DNA of 64,000 nucleotides from Bemisia tabaci (GCF_918797505.1 NC_092800.1:27488914-27552913), one strand, 5' to 3'; positions 12,382 to 24,261 are shown, numbered from the stretch's first letter. Notes: generated by a model not told the origin, from the sequence alone. Program-made: numbers and translations.

Positions 12382-14691
12382 GGAGACATCCTGGAATATT
12401 ATACCTCTTTTTACAGGTTAACAATAAATATAAGGTTTCTATGAAGAAAATCATGAAGTTCCTTTCTCCCTCAATATCATGCAGTAAGAAGTTTCCTTTG
12501 TCGTACTCGTTGATACTTAATTTTACTCTGTGTCTCATCTATCGTTTGAATTCTTCATCTGTTATGAATTTAGATGTTCTCCATTTTGTTGAATTTCCAG
12601 GAAAATTTTTTTAGTCTATTTATACAGGAATGATATGCAATGTACTATGTATATATGTAAGAATGTTAGAGGAGAAGTTGTTTTAAAATTTTGAATTGGG
12701 AAGCCTCCAGAAAAAGGCAACATAAACGCTCTGTGAAAGGATGGCGGCAAGGCGTCGACAAAGAAATTCTAAGATGTTAGTTACCCCATAATATTTAGGA
12801 AGGCCATCACTTGTGGCGTTTGTGTGTTGCAGGGGGCCAGAATGCACTCTAGGAGAGGTATATCTGTATGCACATGTCATGTGCTTTAATGTTTCTCCCA
12901 GCTGCCCTCTTACACACTACTTTGCATCTCAGATTAAAACTATTTTTTTGCCCCTAAGTTTTTCACTCAGTGAGTAGAGCAACATTTTGAACTGCCATTT
13001 TTTTCGTGGCTTAAGCATTTTTAGCTCAGCATACGTACCAAGAATGGGTAGCCGTACTCTTTTCTAATGGAGAGAACTGATCGTCCAATCAGAGAATGGA
13101 CAAGGGTGCTATGCATTTTGGGATCTCCATGCAAGGAGGAGTGTTTACTAAATAGTCCATTTTAAAGCGTAATCATTTTTCCAGAAATGTATTTTTTAAA
13201 AACCACCAATGTTTCTAATGGGATTTTGTGTTGTTATTATTTTTAGTCCAAGAATAAAATCAATTAGTTACCAAAGAGAAATTTAAGGAAATTAGAGCAT
13301 TGTTCTCTTCAATACTTCAACGTGTGTTTCAAACATGTTGCACACTTCCTGTCCGTCTCTTGATTACTACTGAAGTCCAAAATACAACCTCTGAAAGTTG
13401 AATTTCAAAAACTACATCGTTTAGATTTCTTGCACAGACAAAAAGAACTTAATTGAGATAAGTTTTGTCAATATAATGTAAGGAATGCTGTTCACCAATT
13501 TTGACGTTTTTAGATCTAAAATTTTGCAAACAACCTCTCAATTGTGAGGTGATAATTTTATTCAAGCAATAAACGGTGTTTTCAAAAACTACGTCCCACT
13601 TAGTCTGTGTTCTTCCAAACTATCTGTCCTTCTTTCATAACTTTTCTTCTTTACGTACACTTTTCCTACTTGTAAGTTGTTTGATGTGTGACCAGTAATT
13701 TTTCCTCCTCTACTCCTTTGGTTTTAGGTATTAGGTAGCACTGGATTTGACCCCCCTCTCTCTCTAATAATAATTTGTAATGCAGGCTTGGTTCATAACC
13801 AAGTACATATCAAAATACTTGAAAAATATACAACACCACTGGATTAATTATTACCTTTCGTTCTAGTATCAAGGAAGTAAATATTACAGTGAATTTTGGT
13901 GAAACTTGGTAAAAAGCGTTACAATGTCATATTCCATTCGGAATGGATTCACATCCTGACAACAGGACTTGGCTGACAAAAAAATTAGATTTTACCGTTT
14001 CATCTGATAGCATACAAATTATGCAGGTCTGGAGGCTGTTTCAAGTTGAAAGAATTTCATAAAGTATTTTAAAACTGTCATGTTTCACCTAGCTTTTTTG
14101 ACCGAACTTTCCATAAAAATTAAATATTAATTGTTTTGGCAGGTTAAAGAATTAAAGAAATAAGAATAAAGCTCTGCATAAAGAAACATGTATTTTTTCA
14201 TTTTTAAAAAAATAAATACGTTAAACATTATAAACACTATTACTATGAATATAATCTTTCTTACGATCAGAAGAGATAAAATTACAAAGGCACAAAGGTA
14301 AAGCATTATGAGTAATGGACTGATGGTGTATGTCTTAGAATTGCAGAGTCTTTCAGATCAGCAAACCAAAAAATAGCATTCATTCAATATTTACAGAGGT
14401 CTCTCTGCAAGGTGGTTTAACCTTCAAACTTCAAATTTTTGGTATTCATTTTTCAATGAATAAAACTTTGATACAAATTTTCAATATCATGTAACGGAAA
14501 AATAATTCAACTTCCAAAAAAACAAAAATTGCGTTGTTCCGAATAAGTAACACTATGCCATAGGTTAAAAAAAAAACCCAGGTATCAAATAAATATTGGA
14601 ACATGGTTTCACACACATTCCTTTTCTTTTCACTCCACCGAGGAACCAGGACTTGGTTTCCCTGAAAATTTGTATTTTACCAGGGAGAAAT
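12382..14691. other. MCRS1 3' UTR and intergenic spacer
   Basis: This is the convergent interval between MCRS1 and the ABT1-like gene. AATAAA occurs at 12423-12428, 13568-13573 and 14165-14170 on the + strand. No coding region or clear repeat structure is seen. Confidence 0.5.
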
Positions 14692-14747
14692 GTGGCAACA
14701 TCTGAAGACTCATACTGAGTTTTTCCTTAACACGGCAGCATAGCACT
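14692..14747. mobile_element. family A MITE fragment (one end)
   Basis: It contains GGCAACATCTGAAGACTCAT followed by a degenerate TTTTTCCTTAACACGGCAG end, the right terminus of family A. No matching left end is found, so it is a truncated relic in the 3' flank of the ABT1-like gene. Confidence 0.6.
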
Positions 14748-14914
14748 CTCTATTACCACAAAGACAGTGCATTATATCAAGGCTCCTGCGTGAAAAAGCA
14801 GCTCACCGAGCTCGTTTAGGTTTTAAGTTCATCAAACTAGCACCAAGGGATAGCTCAATGAACAAAAGTAATGAAACCCTTACAACTCTCCTGAAACAGC
14901 AGCTATTCAAGTTT

Positions 14915-17900
14915 CTAGCTGAAGAGATTTTTGATGAATTCTTTCCTATCCTCAGTCGCAGGAACCGGTTTCGATTTAGTCTTCTTCTTGCTGCTTAAAA
15001 TCTCTCCTTCCGTTTTCCGCTGTTTATATTCGATTTCCTTTGCAGGGGCAGTTGGCCTCTTATTCTTTTTCTTGCTTAGTCTTTCGCTTCGATCTACGTT
15101 CAGAGCAAAACTGGTAGCTTCTCGTTTTGCTTGAGCCACGACCAATCGTTGTTTCTGCTTTTGCACAGCTCGTTCGTAGGCAAGTCTCTCACAAAGGTGC
15201 ACCCACTTGAACCTGTGACACCAGAAAAAGGATATGCTCAACGAATCAGCAAAGTATATCTTCAAATAGACCATGAGACAGGGTGAGAATAAGACTGCTA
15301 AAAGGCATGTTCCTCATCAAAATACCGTCCAGAACACGTTGAATGTATCAAAAACTTCGGAAATTAGGTCACATGAGAAAAATCAACATTTCTAGTTTTC
15401 ATTGTAAATAGTTGGTTGAAACTTTCCGCTCGCTGAAAAACCATTATCAGTGTAGATCAATTCAGCTGCTAAAAACAACTGAAACGTCGGGTGAAGAACA
15501 AGAACCTGATTTCACACGCATTTCCTTTTTTGTTTGACACAAGGCGCATCTAATCTTGTAAAAAAAATCAGCAGACATGAAAGTTCTTTCATTGAAAATA
15601 CCGAAATTAATTCACTGCTCGATAAAACTTTGGTTTTTCGGCAGCAGGCATTGTAAAATGATGTACACAAATAACATTATTAAACTCAAATCATGCACTT
15701 GTAAATTAAATTCGGAAATTTTCAATTCATCTATCGAATTCTGGGAAAAATTCAGATAAGGAAACTTGTATTTTAACACTTAGTTTCACACTGTGTCGAG
15801 TGGTACATTAGGACAGAGTTTACAGATTGATGTAGTCCCAGAAAAAAGGAAAATTAAGTTGAAAAATTACTTTCACATTGAAAGGTAGGCAAGAGAAACT
15901 TTTATTTTAAATAAAGTGTTTAGAATTTTGCTTTCACTACATTTTTATTGATAGAGAAACAAATGTTATTTAAATGATCACAGGATAAATCTCACAAAGA
16001 GTGGTTAAAGCACTTAAGTTCTCAAAAATGTACCTATGTTAGTAAAAATTAGTTGTCTGAATAAAAGATGCAATATGACAGAAAATGTGTAATGTCAGTG
16101 ATAGGTGTGCTTTTCTGGTTCAACCATTCATAGGTTCCTTAACTAGTGTCAGTTGCGCAAGCCATAGATTTTCCTCATTTAAGGTGATTCGATGGACGCC
16201 GTATTTTGAGTCAGAACGGCATGCGATATATCGCATCAATTGGTTCCATTTTAGCAGCTACTCGTCATTTTTCTCCAATTTTGAGATTGCAATTCTGTTG
16301 TTAGGAGACTAAAGCACTCACTTACCAATTTTAACAAAAAAATTCAACATATTAAAGGCGTGGTTTTTTTAGAGAGAAAATATCGCATTCGAGTGCAGTT
16401 TCGATATCAGTATCGAATGCGATGTTTTCTCTCTGAAAAAACCACGCCTTTATTATGTTGAATTTCTTTGTTAAAATTGGTAAGTGAGTGCTTTAGTCTC
16501 CTGACCACAGAATTGCGATCTCAAAATTGGAGAAAAATGACGAGTAGCTGAAAAAATGGAACCAACTGATGCGATATATCGCTTGCCGTTCTGACACAAA
16601 ATATGGCGTTCATCGAATCACCTTAAATAGAATACATTCTGCAATAGAGACTACTATTTCTGGCTTATCCATAAAAGTATTTACCTGTACGGGGAATCAA
16701 ATGCATACATGTTGTTTTTAAAATGAGTCAGAAATTGTGATTCTTTTATGCAAAATGTAGTCCAAATTGCAATCGTTAAAGAAATCAAAACCACAAATGA
16801 ATCAGTGAAAATGAAAACACATAAACTGCGAAAAATGAAAATGTTTAAGAGACACACCAAACTTTATAGTAAGTGAAAAAGTTGGTCTAAAAAAAAGCTT
16901 TTCGGTGCCAAGGGACAAATTACTTAGGAAAACAAAAGGCACAAGTGCTTAATCCCTGCCGGCAACTGCTAAAAATACCGTCATTAAAACGTTTCAAAAG
17001 TATTGCTGCAATGTTAATTTTGGCAGTAATGTTGTGACAACGTTTTTACAACCACTTGCAGCCGGGCAGGACAGATGCACCATCTTCAATAGCTTTAGGA
17101 ATTTTTGGGCACCTTTGAAAAAATTTGCCTGTATTCAAGTTGGTGTGTTTTCATTCTCACAGATTCAGATAAAATAACCAGTTGAAGTTGCCTTACCTAG
17201 GAAGATATTTGATGTTCCACATACAGTCATAAAATTTGCTCCTTTTTCGTCCTCCAATCAGCTTGTTGTTCAGATGAGCTGCAACTTGCTTCGCATGTTT
17301 CTTGCGCAAAAACTCTACCCACCCTTCTTCGAAATGTTTTGATGGTTTTTTTTTCTTTGAGTGAGCTGGAAAAAAATCAAAATTGAATTTTTAAAGTGCG
17401 CTCTGAAACAATAGAATGTAGCACACTGAGATTGCAAGGCTGATGAAGTATGATGAAGGGCTGAAGAAACAGGCAGTAGTCAAATTCACTGCTACAACCA
17501 ACCTTGTTCCTGGCATGAGAACACACTTAAGCTTTCTTCTTAGGATGGCATTTCTTACTACTATTACTGTATTAATACTACTATGCAGGGTGTCAACTAA
17601 AACAGGTGGGTCAAAAATCAGTACTTTTACAGTACTTTTTCAGTACATTCCCAAAAAAACCAGTACTTCCTCAATAGAAAAATTCAGTATTTCGTATTTC
17701 CTCAATAGAAAAATTTAGTACTTTTTCAATACCACCGTTTGACGAAATTTATAAAATTGGAATTTCTCGCTCAAATTGAGCCAAAAATGACCAAAAAGTG
17801 AAACAAATTCCGGACCTTTTGCGGAATTTCTGCACTTTTTCAGTACTTCTGGACCCCCCTTAAAAATCAGTACTATTTTCGGACTTTCTGGACTTGTAGA

Positions 17901-18429
17901 CACCCTGATTTTAGTACTAAAACATGGTTTTTCTCCCTGAAATTTAGAACAACTTCTAGTAATGATACGCTGTCAGGTCTCAGGGCAGAACTTCAGAATC
18001 TCATTTCAGCTCTTTCAGCTCTATTGGACTGATTCAGTGCTTCAAGTAACTCAGATCGGCGATGTTACCACCAGTTGTAAGTCAATACTGATGGATTAGT
18101 TCAGTTACTGCAGATCATCAAAGCCTAATACCTAATGTGTCCCTTGTTAAAATTTCAGAATGGGTGCCTACAAGATTAATGAGCGACCTGACGGAGTATT
18201 CCATTCTAACCATTCTTTGACAAAATAAGACTCGAATAAAAGCATAACCAATTGATTGGGTAATAAAACTCTTACGATTTTTTGCAGGCTGGAGAAAGAT
18301 TCTTCCTATTTTGCCATAAACTTCCAAAAGCTCTCTAAGTTTGGTGACAGTCATGTACTTCGGTATGGTGGATAGGTAAACGATTCCTTTGGAGCGCCTC
18401 TTTGCTGGAGCTTCTTCCTCTTTATCCAT
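14915..18429 (-). CDS. ABT1: activator of basal transcription 1 / Esf2-like RRM protein
   Basis: Three exons on the minus strand: 18429-18276, 17365-17197 and 15212-14915. They give 621 nt including TAG and 206 residues (human ABT1 is about 272). Introns are GT-AG and phases agree (1, then 2). Residues 15-23 (GIVYLSTIP) are the first RRM strand. EGWVEFLRKKHA in exon 2 is the RNP1-like strand, and SKFYDCMWNIKYLPRFKWVHL spans the exon 2/3 junction at the family's most conserved block. AQAKRE and a lysine-rich tail follow. The family binds U3 snoRNP/pre-18S RNA in the small-subunit processome (yeast Esf2 stimulates the helicase Dbp8); ABT1 was also described as a TBP-binding factor. The protein is nucleolar by family knowledge. 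The short acidic N-terminus compared with human explains most of the length difference. The start is the first ATG after a 5' UTR acceptor. Confidence 0.93.
16177..16628. repeat. long inverted repeat in ABT1 intron 2
   Basis: Arms 16177-16392 and 16413-16628 (about 216 bp each, roughly nine tenths identical by eye) are separated by a 20-bp loop. Outer ends read ATTTAAGGTGATTCGATG and its reverse complement. It would form a long hairpin in the pre-mRNA. I see no coding content. It is probably a foldback MITE. Confidence 0.85.
16738..16765. repeat. family K terminal fragment
   Basis: ATGCAAAATGTAGTCCAAAT matches the K terminus; the rest of the element is missing. Confidence 0.45.
17586..17907. 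mobile_element. MITE with CAGGGTGTC termini (ABT1 intron 1)
   Basis: Inverted termini CAGGGTGTC...GACACCCTG enclose about 322 bp. The inside is rich in CAGTACTTTTTCAGTAC-like short repeats and GGAC blocks. No transposase frame is present. Terminal CAGGG ends are common among insect DNA transposons of hAT type, but I assign no superfamily. Confidence 0.7.
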
Positions 18430-18455
18430 GGTTGAATTAATTCACTATACACTGC
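18430..18455 (-). other. 5' UTR part of ABT1 exon with upstream acceptor
   Basis: On the minus strand a pyrimidine-rich TCTCTCTCTTTTAG ends at 18456, so transcript sequence resumes at 18455. A fitting donor, GGCG|GTAAGG, sits at 18865/18864 next to the 75-bp array. The implied 5' UTR intron is about 409 bp. Confidence 0.4.
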
Positions 18456-18641
18456 CTAAAAGAGAGAGAAGTAGGAAACTGATCTAAATAATACAAAACA
18501 TTGAACACGCACTCAATAAGGAATTTTATTAAAAACATTGCAGATGTCTAAGCTTTGTTTATCGGTTTGATCTAATGATGACAACACATGACTTAACCTA
18601 AAAAAACAAAAAATGCCGGTTTGTTTACATTTGATAACAGA

Positions 18642-18709
18642 GCGGGAAAGAGAGAGCTCTGATTGGATGAATACATTTTGCGGCAGAAATACAAAAAACT
18701 AGCGGGAAA
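18642..18709. promoter_or_regulatory. E2F-like and CCAAT motif cluster
   Basis: GCGGGAAA occurs at 18642-18649 and 18702-18709, with GATTGG (inverse CCAAT) at 18661-18666 between them. These are the same two motif types as in the neighbouring 75-bp array. They are consensus matches only. Confidence 0.4.
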
Positions 18710-18868
18710 TTTGAATTGACGGACATGACTTCGTAGTTGCGCCTCGATAGCATTTTTATATTCTAACCCGCATATAACAGTCAGACGGTCGCTGTCACCA
18801 AATTTGTTTTTAGAATCGAAAATTTTGGTTGGAATCACGGTTCAAATGATGAAACCACCCTTACCGCC

Positions 18869-19070
18869 GATTAGCCGTTGCACTTAACGAACGGTGCGCG
18901 GCGGGAAATTTGCGCGCCATTTTCTTTTCCCGCGCTCAACGTTGATTGGCCGTTGCACTTTACGGGCGGTGCGCAGCGGGAAGTTTGCGCGCCAATTTCT
19001 TTTCCCGCGCACAACGTTGATTGGCCGTTGCACTTAACGAGCAGCGCGAGGCGGGAAATCTGCATTAGCA
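18869..19070. promoter_or_regulatory. 75-bp tandem repeat array with E2F-like and CCAAT motifs
   Basis: Units start at 18869, 18944 and 19019 (the last partial), so the period is exactly 75. Each full unit has GATTRGCCGTTGCACTT (CCAAT box on the minus strand in units 2 and 3), GCGGGAA and TTTTCCCGCGC (for example 18925-18935). The last two match the E2F/DP consensus. Being 25 codons long, the unit leaves frames open on both strands; I do not regard these as genes. The position at the 5' side of the ABT1 gene suggests its promoter. Confidence 0.6.
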
Positions 19071-21003
19071 GTGAAAATTAATGCTGGAGCATCCCGGGAT
19101 TTCTTATCACCATCTCCTGAAATAATTTGTTCATAGTTTTCATAAATGCAGCTCCAGTCGCGTGAAATTTCGTGGGATATTTCATAAATTATCGATTTTT
19201 CCCGCCCCCACTGCGTTTCCGGTCAAGTAGAAATGGCTACGTTGTCTGACAGGAAATTTTTTTTTTTTTGAATTTTCTGATTTTTCCAGACTGAGTCGTG
19301 CTGATCCCTGAGAGCAGCTATTATGAAACATTGTTTTTGAAATTTTCGGCTGTTTAAATGGGTCAAGGGATGTGGTACCATCCGGACGCATTTTAATTAT
19401 TGCATTTGAAATTTGCACCTCCTTGGTAGCTGACTGTGAGTCGTGCTGTCCCAGGAGAGCACTCAGCTTAATAAACAAACAAGTTTCTTCATGAAAAAAA
19501 AAAAAAAAAAAAAAAAACACCAAGAAGTGGCCCGAACTATATGTAGCAAGTTGGAGAAATGGTGCTGGGCCCACACCATTTCGCGGGGGAAACAAAGCCA
19601 AGAAGTTCAAAAATTAAAATTAGAGTCAAAAATAAATTATAAATATTATTATAAATATTCTTCACGCGGTACAATTGCAATTTGTGCAATAAAAAGTACG
19701 TATACGACATGGAATATTTCCTTTTGAAAAAAATTCTGATTTCGCGTTTCTTTTACAAGTATATTGCAGAAGGTAGCAGTAATCCAACAACAGCGTCAAA
19801 ATTTTTACAATGATGTTTAAGCCAAGGAACTGCCTCGACCCGCTTGTTCCACAGAACATTCGCTCTCCAGGAAATGATCGGTCATTGCGAGGAGCAGGCG
19901 AAAGGAGCAAACAATATAATACCCTCGTTTCAGACTGTATAACTTGTCTCTTTTTCATCCATCTTATTTAACTCTCAGCGTAGGCCTCAGAGAATGTGAA
20001 AGTCGCGGCGAATTTTTCTAGGAATGCTGTAGATTCATCTCTCAGGTTACGCAACAAAATTTATAGTAAATCGTCTTGTTTCAGTTGTTGTGATCGTCCA
20101 TTCCTCCCTCCAGCGACGCAGCGCGCTGAGTTATGAACTAATTGCAACCGTCCGCTCGCAAAGGACTCGCGGATACATTGCGCTCGACTCTTTATTGAAA
20201 ACAGCATCCTCGAGATTGTTTCGTTCGTTTCTTTTTTTATCGTAAAAGTTATTTTTACTCGGGCCCTTTGGTGTCACGCCTTCCATCCAAGGCCACGAGT
20301 TTGACCGAGAGGAAGAGAAAGAGAGCGAGGCAGTTGCCGTTTTTTCAGAGGACCGGACGATACTTTCGTAAAGCAACAAAGCACAGCCGCTTCAATTCAC
20401 TTGCAAAATAGCAACCACGGCGAAATGTGTCATGGTAATAAGTGCATATGCATTCAAAATCTTACTCTCAGAGGCATGATTGGACATATTTATGCTAAAA
20501 AGAACTACATGTTCCAGCAAACCCTGTGCGCATAGTTCCTTTTGGCATTAATACGTAAAATTTTAATACTTGCAACACTCTGCAGTGCCGAGGAAGATTG
20601 CCGTAGGAACATTTGAGAATTATTGCTATAACAATTTTGTATTAGGATTATATTTTTTGTATTATATTTAGCTATGAGAATAGTACTTGGTTATAAATAT
20701 TTGTCTTTGAAATTTTTAGACGCACTGGATTCAGTTATGTATAAAATTCTGCGAAATCTTCAAGTAAAAATGCATATACCATCGTAGGAAAATTTGGTTT
20801 TTACTCGTAGAAATTGAGCAACGGCTACATACAGATCATAAGACGTTTCTTAAACACAGTTGTATTTACCAAGTTATTTTCTTTTGGGGCGCGGTAGGTG
20901 CCAAACCGCCTGACCTTTTATATCGTGCTTTCGCAGGTAGAAAAACAGGAGTTAGGACCGATATAGTTCGCGTAAGATTATTTAGATAGACTATATAGAC
21001 CAT
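19071..21003. other. intergenic stretch without recognised genes
   Basis: It holds an A tract at 19494-19516 and a family E-like end (CATAGTTCCTTTTGGCATTAATACGT) near 20535. Open frames such as 19182-19610 (-) and 20131-20379 (-) are low-complexity or lack splice context, and I recognise none. Confidence 0.4.
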
Positions 21004-21005
21004 AG

Positions 21006-21266
21006 CTCTGCCGTGCTAAGGGAGAACGCCGTATGAGCCTTTAGTTAGGCGTTGCCAAATTTCCTCTCGTAGATCACGTATTTTCGGGAAAATGTGTAAA
21101 TAATTTTCTTCCCTCTTTACAGATAATTTTTTGCGCAATTTTATCTAAAGTTCCTGGAAATTTTAAGGGAAAGTATTCATAACATTCCTCAAAAATACAC
21201 ATTTTATCGGAGGAAATTTGGCAATTCTCGAATGTTCATACGGCGTTTTTCCTTAGCACGGCAGAG
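21006..21266. mobile_element. MITE family A, copy 1
   Basis: Inverted ends CTCTGCCGTGCTAAGGGAGA and TTTTTCCTTAGCACGGCAGA. The sub-terminal block GCCGTATGAG..TTGCCAAATTTCC has its inverse at the right (GGCAATTCTCGAATGTTCAT). The length of about 260 bp is the family norm. No coding capacity. Confidence 0.85.
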
Positions 21267-21710
21267 CTGTCGTACCGTGTCCCACGAGTATACTTGCGAA
21301 AACCACGTCAACGAAAAAACCTCAAAGAAGCTGTAAAACCGCGAAAATTGCAGGAAAACTCCGGAGAGGGGAGGGAACTCTTTTGTGAAAAATTTTCTCT
21401 CTGAATGGTTGAAAAAGGTATTGCCTCTCCCCAAATCAGAATAATCAAAAGCCACCCAGTTGTCAAAATTGGAGGTTCAACAATGTAGTCAAAACGCCTC
21501 AAAGGAGGAGGGTAAGCAACCAATATAATGATTGTTGATCTATGTTGACGCACAACGCTTTGTGACCGATGAAAGTCGATATAGTGACCGAAACTCGATT
21601 GCAACATTAATTAATTTTTTTTCTTCGTTTTGAAAAGTAAGGTTTTTAAATTGCGCGAATAACTGCAGCTAGTTGAACTCAAAAATATTCCTAACTCCCA
21701 ACTAATTTGA

Positions 21711-22020
21711 GCAACTATTTTAACATTTCAGAAATCAAATGTTATATATACCCCACAAAATGAGGGCACTTCGAGTAATCGCAGTCACTTTTTGCTTAAT
21801 AATCAAAGAAAAGTCATATAGCGCCGTCATCGTGGGTTCGCCTTAATCGCGAGCAACTATTCTAACACTTCGGAGAGCAAATTGCATAGCCGAAAATATG
21901 AAGGAACTTTGAGTTGGCGCTGTAACTGCATAGAGGAGCCTTGATCGCGAGCAACTATTCTAACTTCTCGGAGAGCGAATTGCATGTGCAAAAATATGAA
22001 GGCACTTTAGAAGAGCCCAG
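21711..22020. repeat. diverged tandem repeat, three units
   Basis: GAGCAACTATTYTAAC followed by (C)GGAGAGC, AATTGCAT and AAAATATGAAGG blocks recurs at about 21711, 21851 and 21949. A related CAACTATTTTAACTCTGCGG lies near 48100. Confidence 0.6.
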
Positions 22021-22633
22021 AATTACAGTAATTCAGCAGACTTATGAATAAAGGCACCAGGCGCGGAGCGGCGTTGGGGCTGAAGCTAAAACTTCATTCC
22101 AGAATTTTAGGATTCGTTTGATAAAAAAACTAATATTTTTGTTATTTTTTTGAACCACTCATATTTTTTAGGTTTCCTGTGAAATATCATAGAATTCTTG
22201 GGGGTGTTTTCCCGAACTTTCCGTTTTGAAAGAATTCATGTTTTAATATGTATGCCCTTATATGTTAAGTTAGGTATTTATTTTTTCTTAATGAAGAGGC
22301 TAAATCACAACTTGACTACTGAGATCACAGACTTCTCAGACGTAGAGGCGTCTTCTTTCTGAACATGTAGAGGAAGCACAATTAATACGAAAAGGAGATA
22401 GATGATCCACGAAATTATAATTTGCCTTCAATTTTGGAGGTAGGCCACAGAACATACACCGTGAAGTTAGTAATAGTCTATTCGAGGATGCGTGTCCAGC
22501 GGTGTCAATGGATCTTGCATCGTAGTATTGATAACTATGCCGACGATTTTGATGCTAGCTTTGTTTTCTATCCAAGTCTCTAAGGTAATAAATTTATAAT
22601 ACGAAGATATTTCCATAAAATTTAATTTAAGGG

Positions 22634-23228
22634 CTTCCCTAGCGTATACGCAGGAAACACCAATGTTCACATGTAAGTTCCTCGCTGCGGATAAAACTCC
22701 TTCAAATGGCAAAGTAGGCAAGCACAATTTAAAAGGTTGGACGGGGCTAGGAAGTTTATTTATCTCCATCAGCCATTCATGGTTCAGGACTTTTTGGACT
22801 TTTCGGACACTAGTCAGGAACTGTAACGCCTGTGCACAGATTTTTGGAATCACCTTGGTTGATCCACAGCCAAAAAAAAAAGACTAAAAACATTATTAAA
22901 AAAAAGGAGAGAGAGAGTGAGAAAACCATTCTCGTTGCATGGTGAAAATATCGGAATAATTAGAAACAATGATGATTCCCTAGCATATACGCACGGAAAC
23001 GCTACTGTTCAGACGTAAAAGTTCCCAGCTGCGAATGAAACCCCTTCAAATGGCAAAGTAGGCAAATTACACATTCAATGGTCGCGCGGAGCTTGGAAGT
23101 TTATTTTTATCGATCAGCCATTCATGGCTCATGACTTTTTAAACTTTTCGGACACTTTTCAGGAACTGTTACGTCTGCGCAAAGGTTTTTTGAGCCAACT
23201 TGGTTGATCTATGGCCAACAAAAAAAGA
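22634..23228. repeat. direct duplication, period about 343 bp
   Basis: Two units, about 22634-22875 and 22977-23228, share TCCCTAGCRTATACGCA, CCTTCAAATGGCAAAGTAGG, ATCAGCCATTCATGG and CTTTTCGGACACT. Each ends in an A-rich run. On the minus strand the first unit is open for 128 codons (22853-22467); the second has several stops. I do not recognise the product. The pyrimidine-rich run before each unit on the minus strand resembles an acceptor tract, so a duplicated exon or a retroposed element are both possible. Confidence 0.6.
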
Positions 23229-23530
23229 TAAAAATATTAAGAAAAGACAAAAAAAAAACAGATAAAAATATAAAAAAAGATAAAAAAAATAAGAATAGAT
23301 AAAGTAAAAAAAGAAAGAAAGATTAAAAAAATACAGAAAATATTAAAAAAATAAAATAAAAGATAGAAAAGGGGGAAAAAATAAAAAAAGAAGAAAGAAA
23401 GATAAAATAGATGGAAAAACAAGAAAAAAAGATGGAAAAAGAAGAAAATAGATAAAAAAGAGAAAAAGAGAAAAAGAGAAAAAGAGAAAAAGAGAAAAAG
23501 AGAAAAAGAGAAGAAAAAAATAGCGGAATA
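23221..23530. repeat. purine-rich low-complexity tract with (GAGAAAAA)n
   Basis: About 300 bp is almost pure A/G on the + strand with few interruptions. A period-8 GAGAAAAA run lies at 23459-23512. The minus-strand open frames here encode only Phe/Ser/Leu runs and are not genes. Confidence 0.9.
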
Positions 23531-23599
23531 ACTAGAAACAAAATAAGAAGGGGTCCACCCCATATCCCGCGGTGCAGACGTGCTGAAATATCAGAAAAG

Positions 23600-23745
23600 C
23601 CGAAAGATATCCATCTCTCCCGGGCGCGGCGCGGCGCGGCGCGGTGGCGGCCGTGGCTGATTGAGCGCGGCGGGGGGAGGGGCGGGGCGGGGTGGCGGTC
23701 GGCGCGGCGCGCTCTCGGACCAGCCGGACTCAGAATTCAGAAGGT
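23600..23745 (+). promoter_or_regulatory. GC-rich promoter with GC boxes and G-quadruplex motif
   Basis: CpG-dense sequence in otherwise AT-rich DNA. A (GCGCG)-type run lies at about 23620-23645, GC boxes (GGGGCGGGGC) at 23679-23688, and four G tracts at 23672-23692 fit a G-quadruplex. A donor-like AAG|GTGAGA at 23743/23744 could end an alternative first exon. Transcription start not determined. Confidence 0.5.
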
Positions 23746-24261
23746 GAGACGGTGTCACTAGAGACGGGTGCGCGAAGAGCACCATTTCTAACCTGCGAGT
23801 CACTTTTTTCGTGCGTCCCGCCGCGTTTTGGTTTTTTAAACCGTGTTTCGTGTTTGCCCTCCTCTCTCTCCCCCGCCCAGTGTTTCCAGGTGGTCCCTCA
23901 CGGAGTCGGCCCCCATCCCTCGCCGCCGAAACAAGTGTCGGATGTACTAAATAGTTTGGTGTGTGTGAGTGTGTGTTCTACCTCCGAAAAAGTGCCGAGC
24001 CGATGATATAACGGGAAAATAAAGAAATAAAGAATCGAGTAAAGCGAAAACGACGGGCCGAAAATCAATCAGCGACACGAAACACCTGTTGCTCCTTTTT
24101 TCTACTTTGTTTTGCTTTGTGGATGTGTTTTAAACCTGATCTTTCTTAAGCCCAGTCCGGTTGCGCTCTCCTTTCAACTACCTGTGGATAAGTTTGTGCT
24201 GGATTAGCTGATCGTGCTGTCAATTTTTTTCACCTGATCCATCCTCGAATCCAGCTTATCA
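23746..24261 (+). other. probable 5' UTR of the downstream + strand gene
   Basis: GC content falls steadily from the promoter. No long frame leads into the ATG at 24262. The interval runs directly into ATG|GTATGT, which supports a transcribed leader. Its 5' end is unknown. Confidence 0.35.

Noticed and set aside
18871..19081. Open frames on both strands of the 75-bp array
   Set aside because: The unit is a multiple of three, so any stop-free unit stays open; motif content points to regulation, not coding.
19182..19610. 142-codon minus-strand frame
   Set aside because: It contains a poly-Phe run from a poly(A) tract and shows no exon borders or known domain.
23237..23563. Phe/Ser/Leu-rich membrane-like frames on the minus strand
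   Set aside because: They are translations of a purine-rich low-complexity tract.
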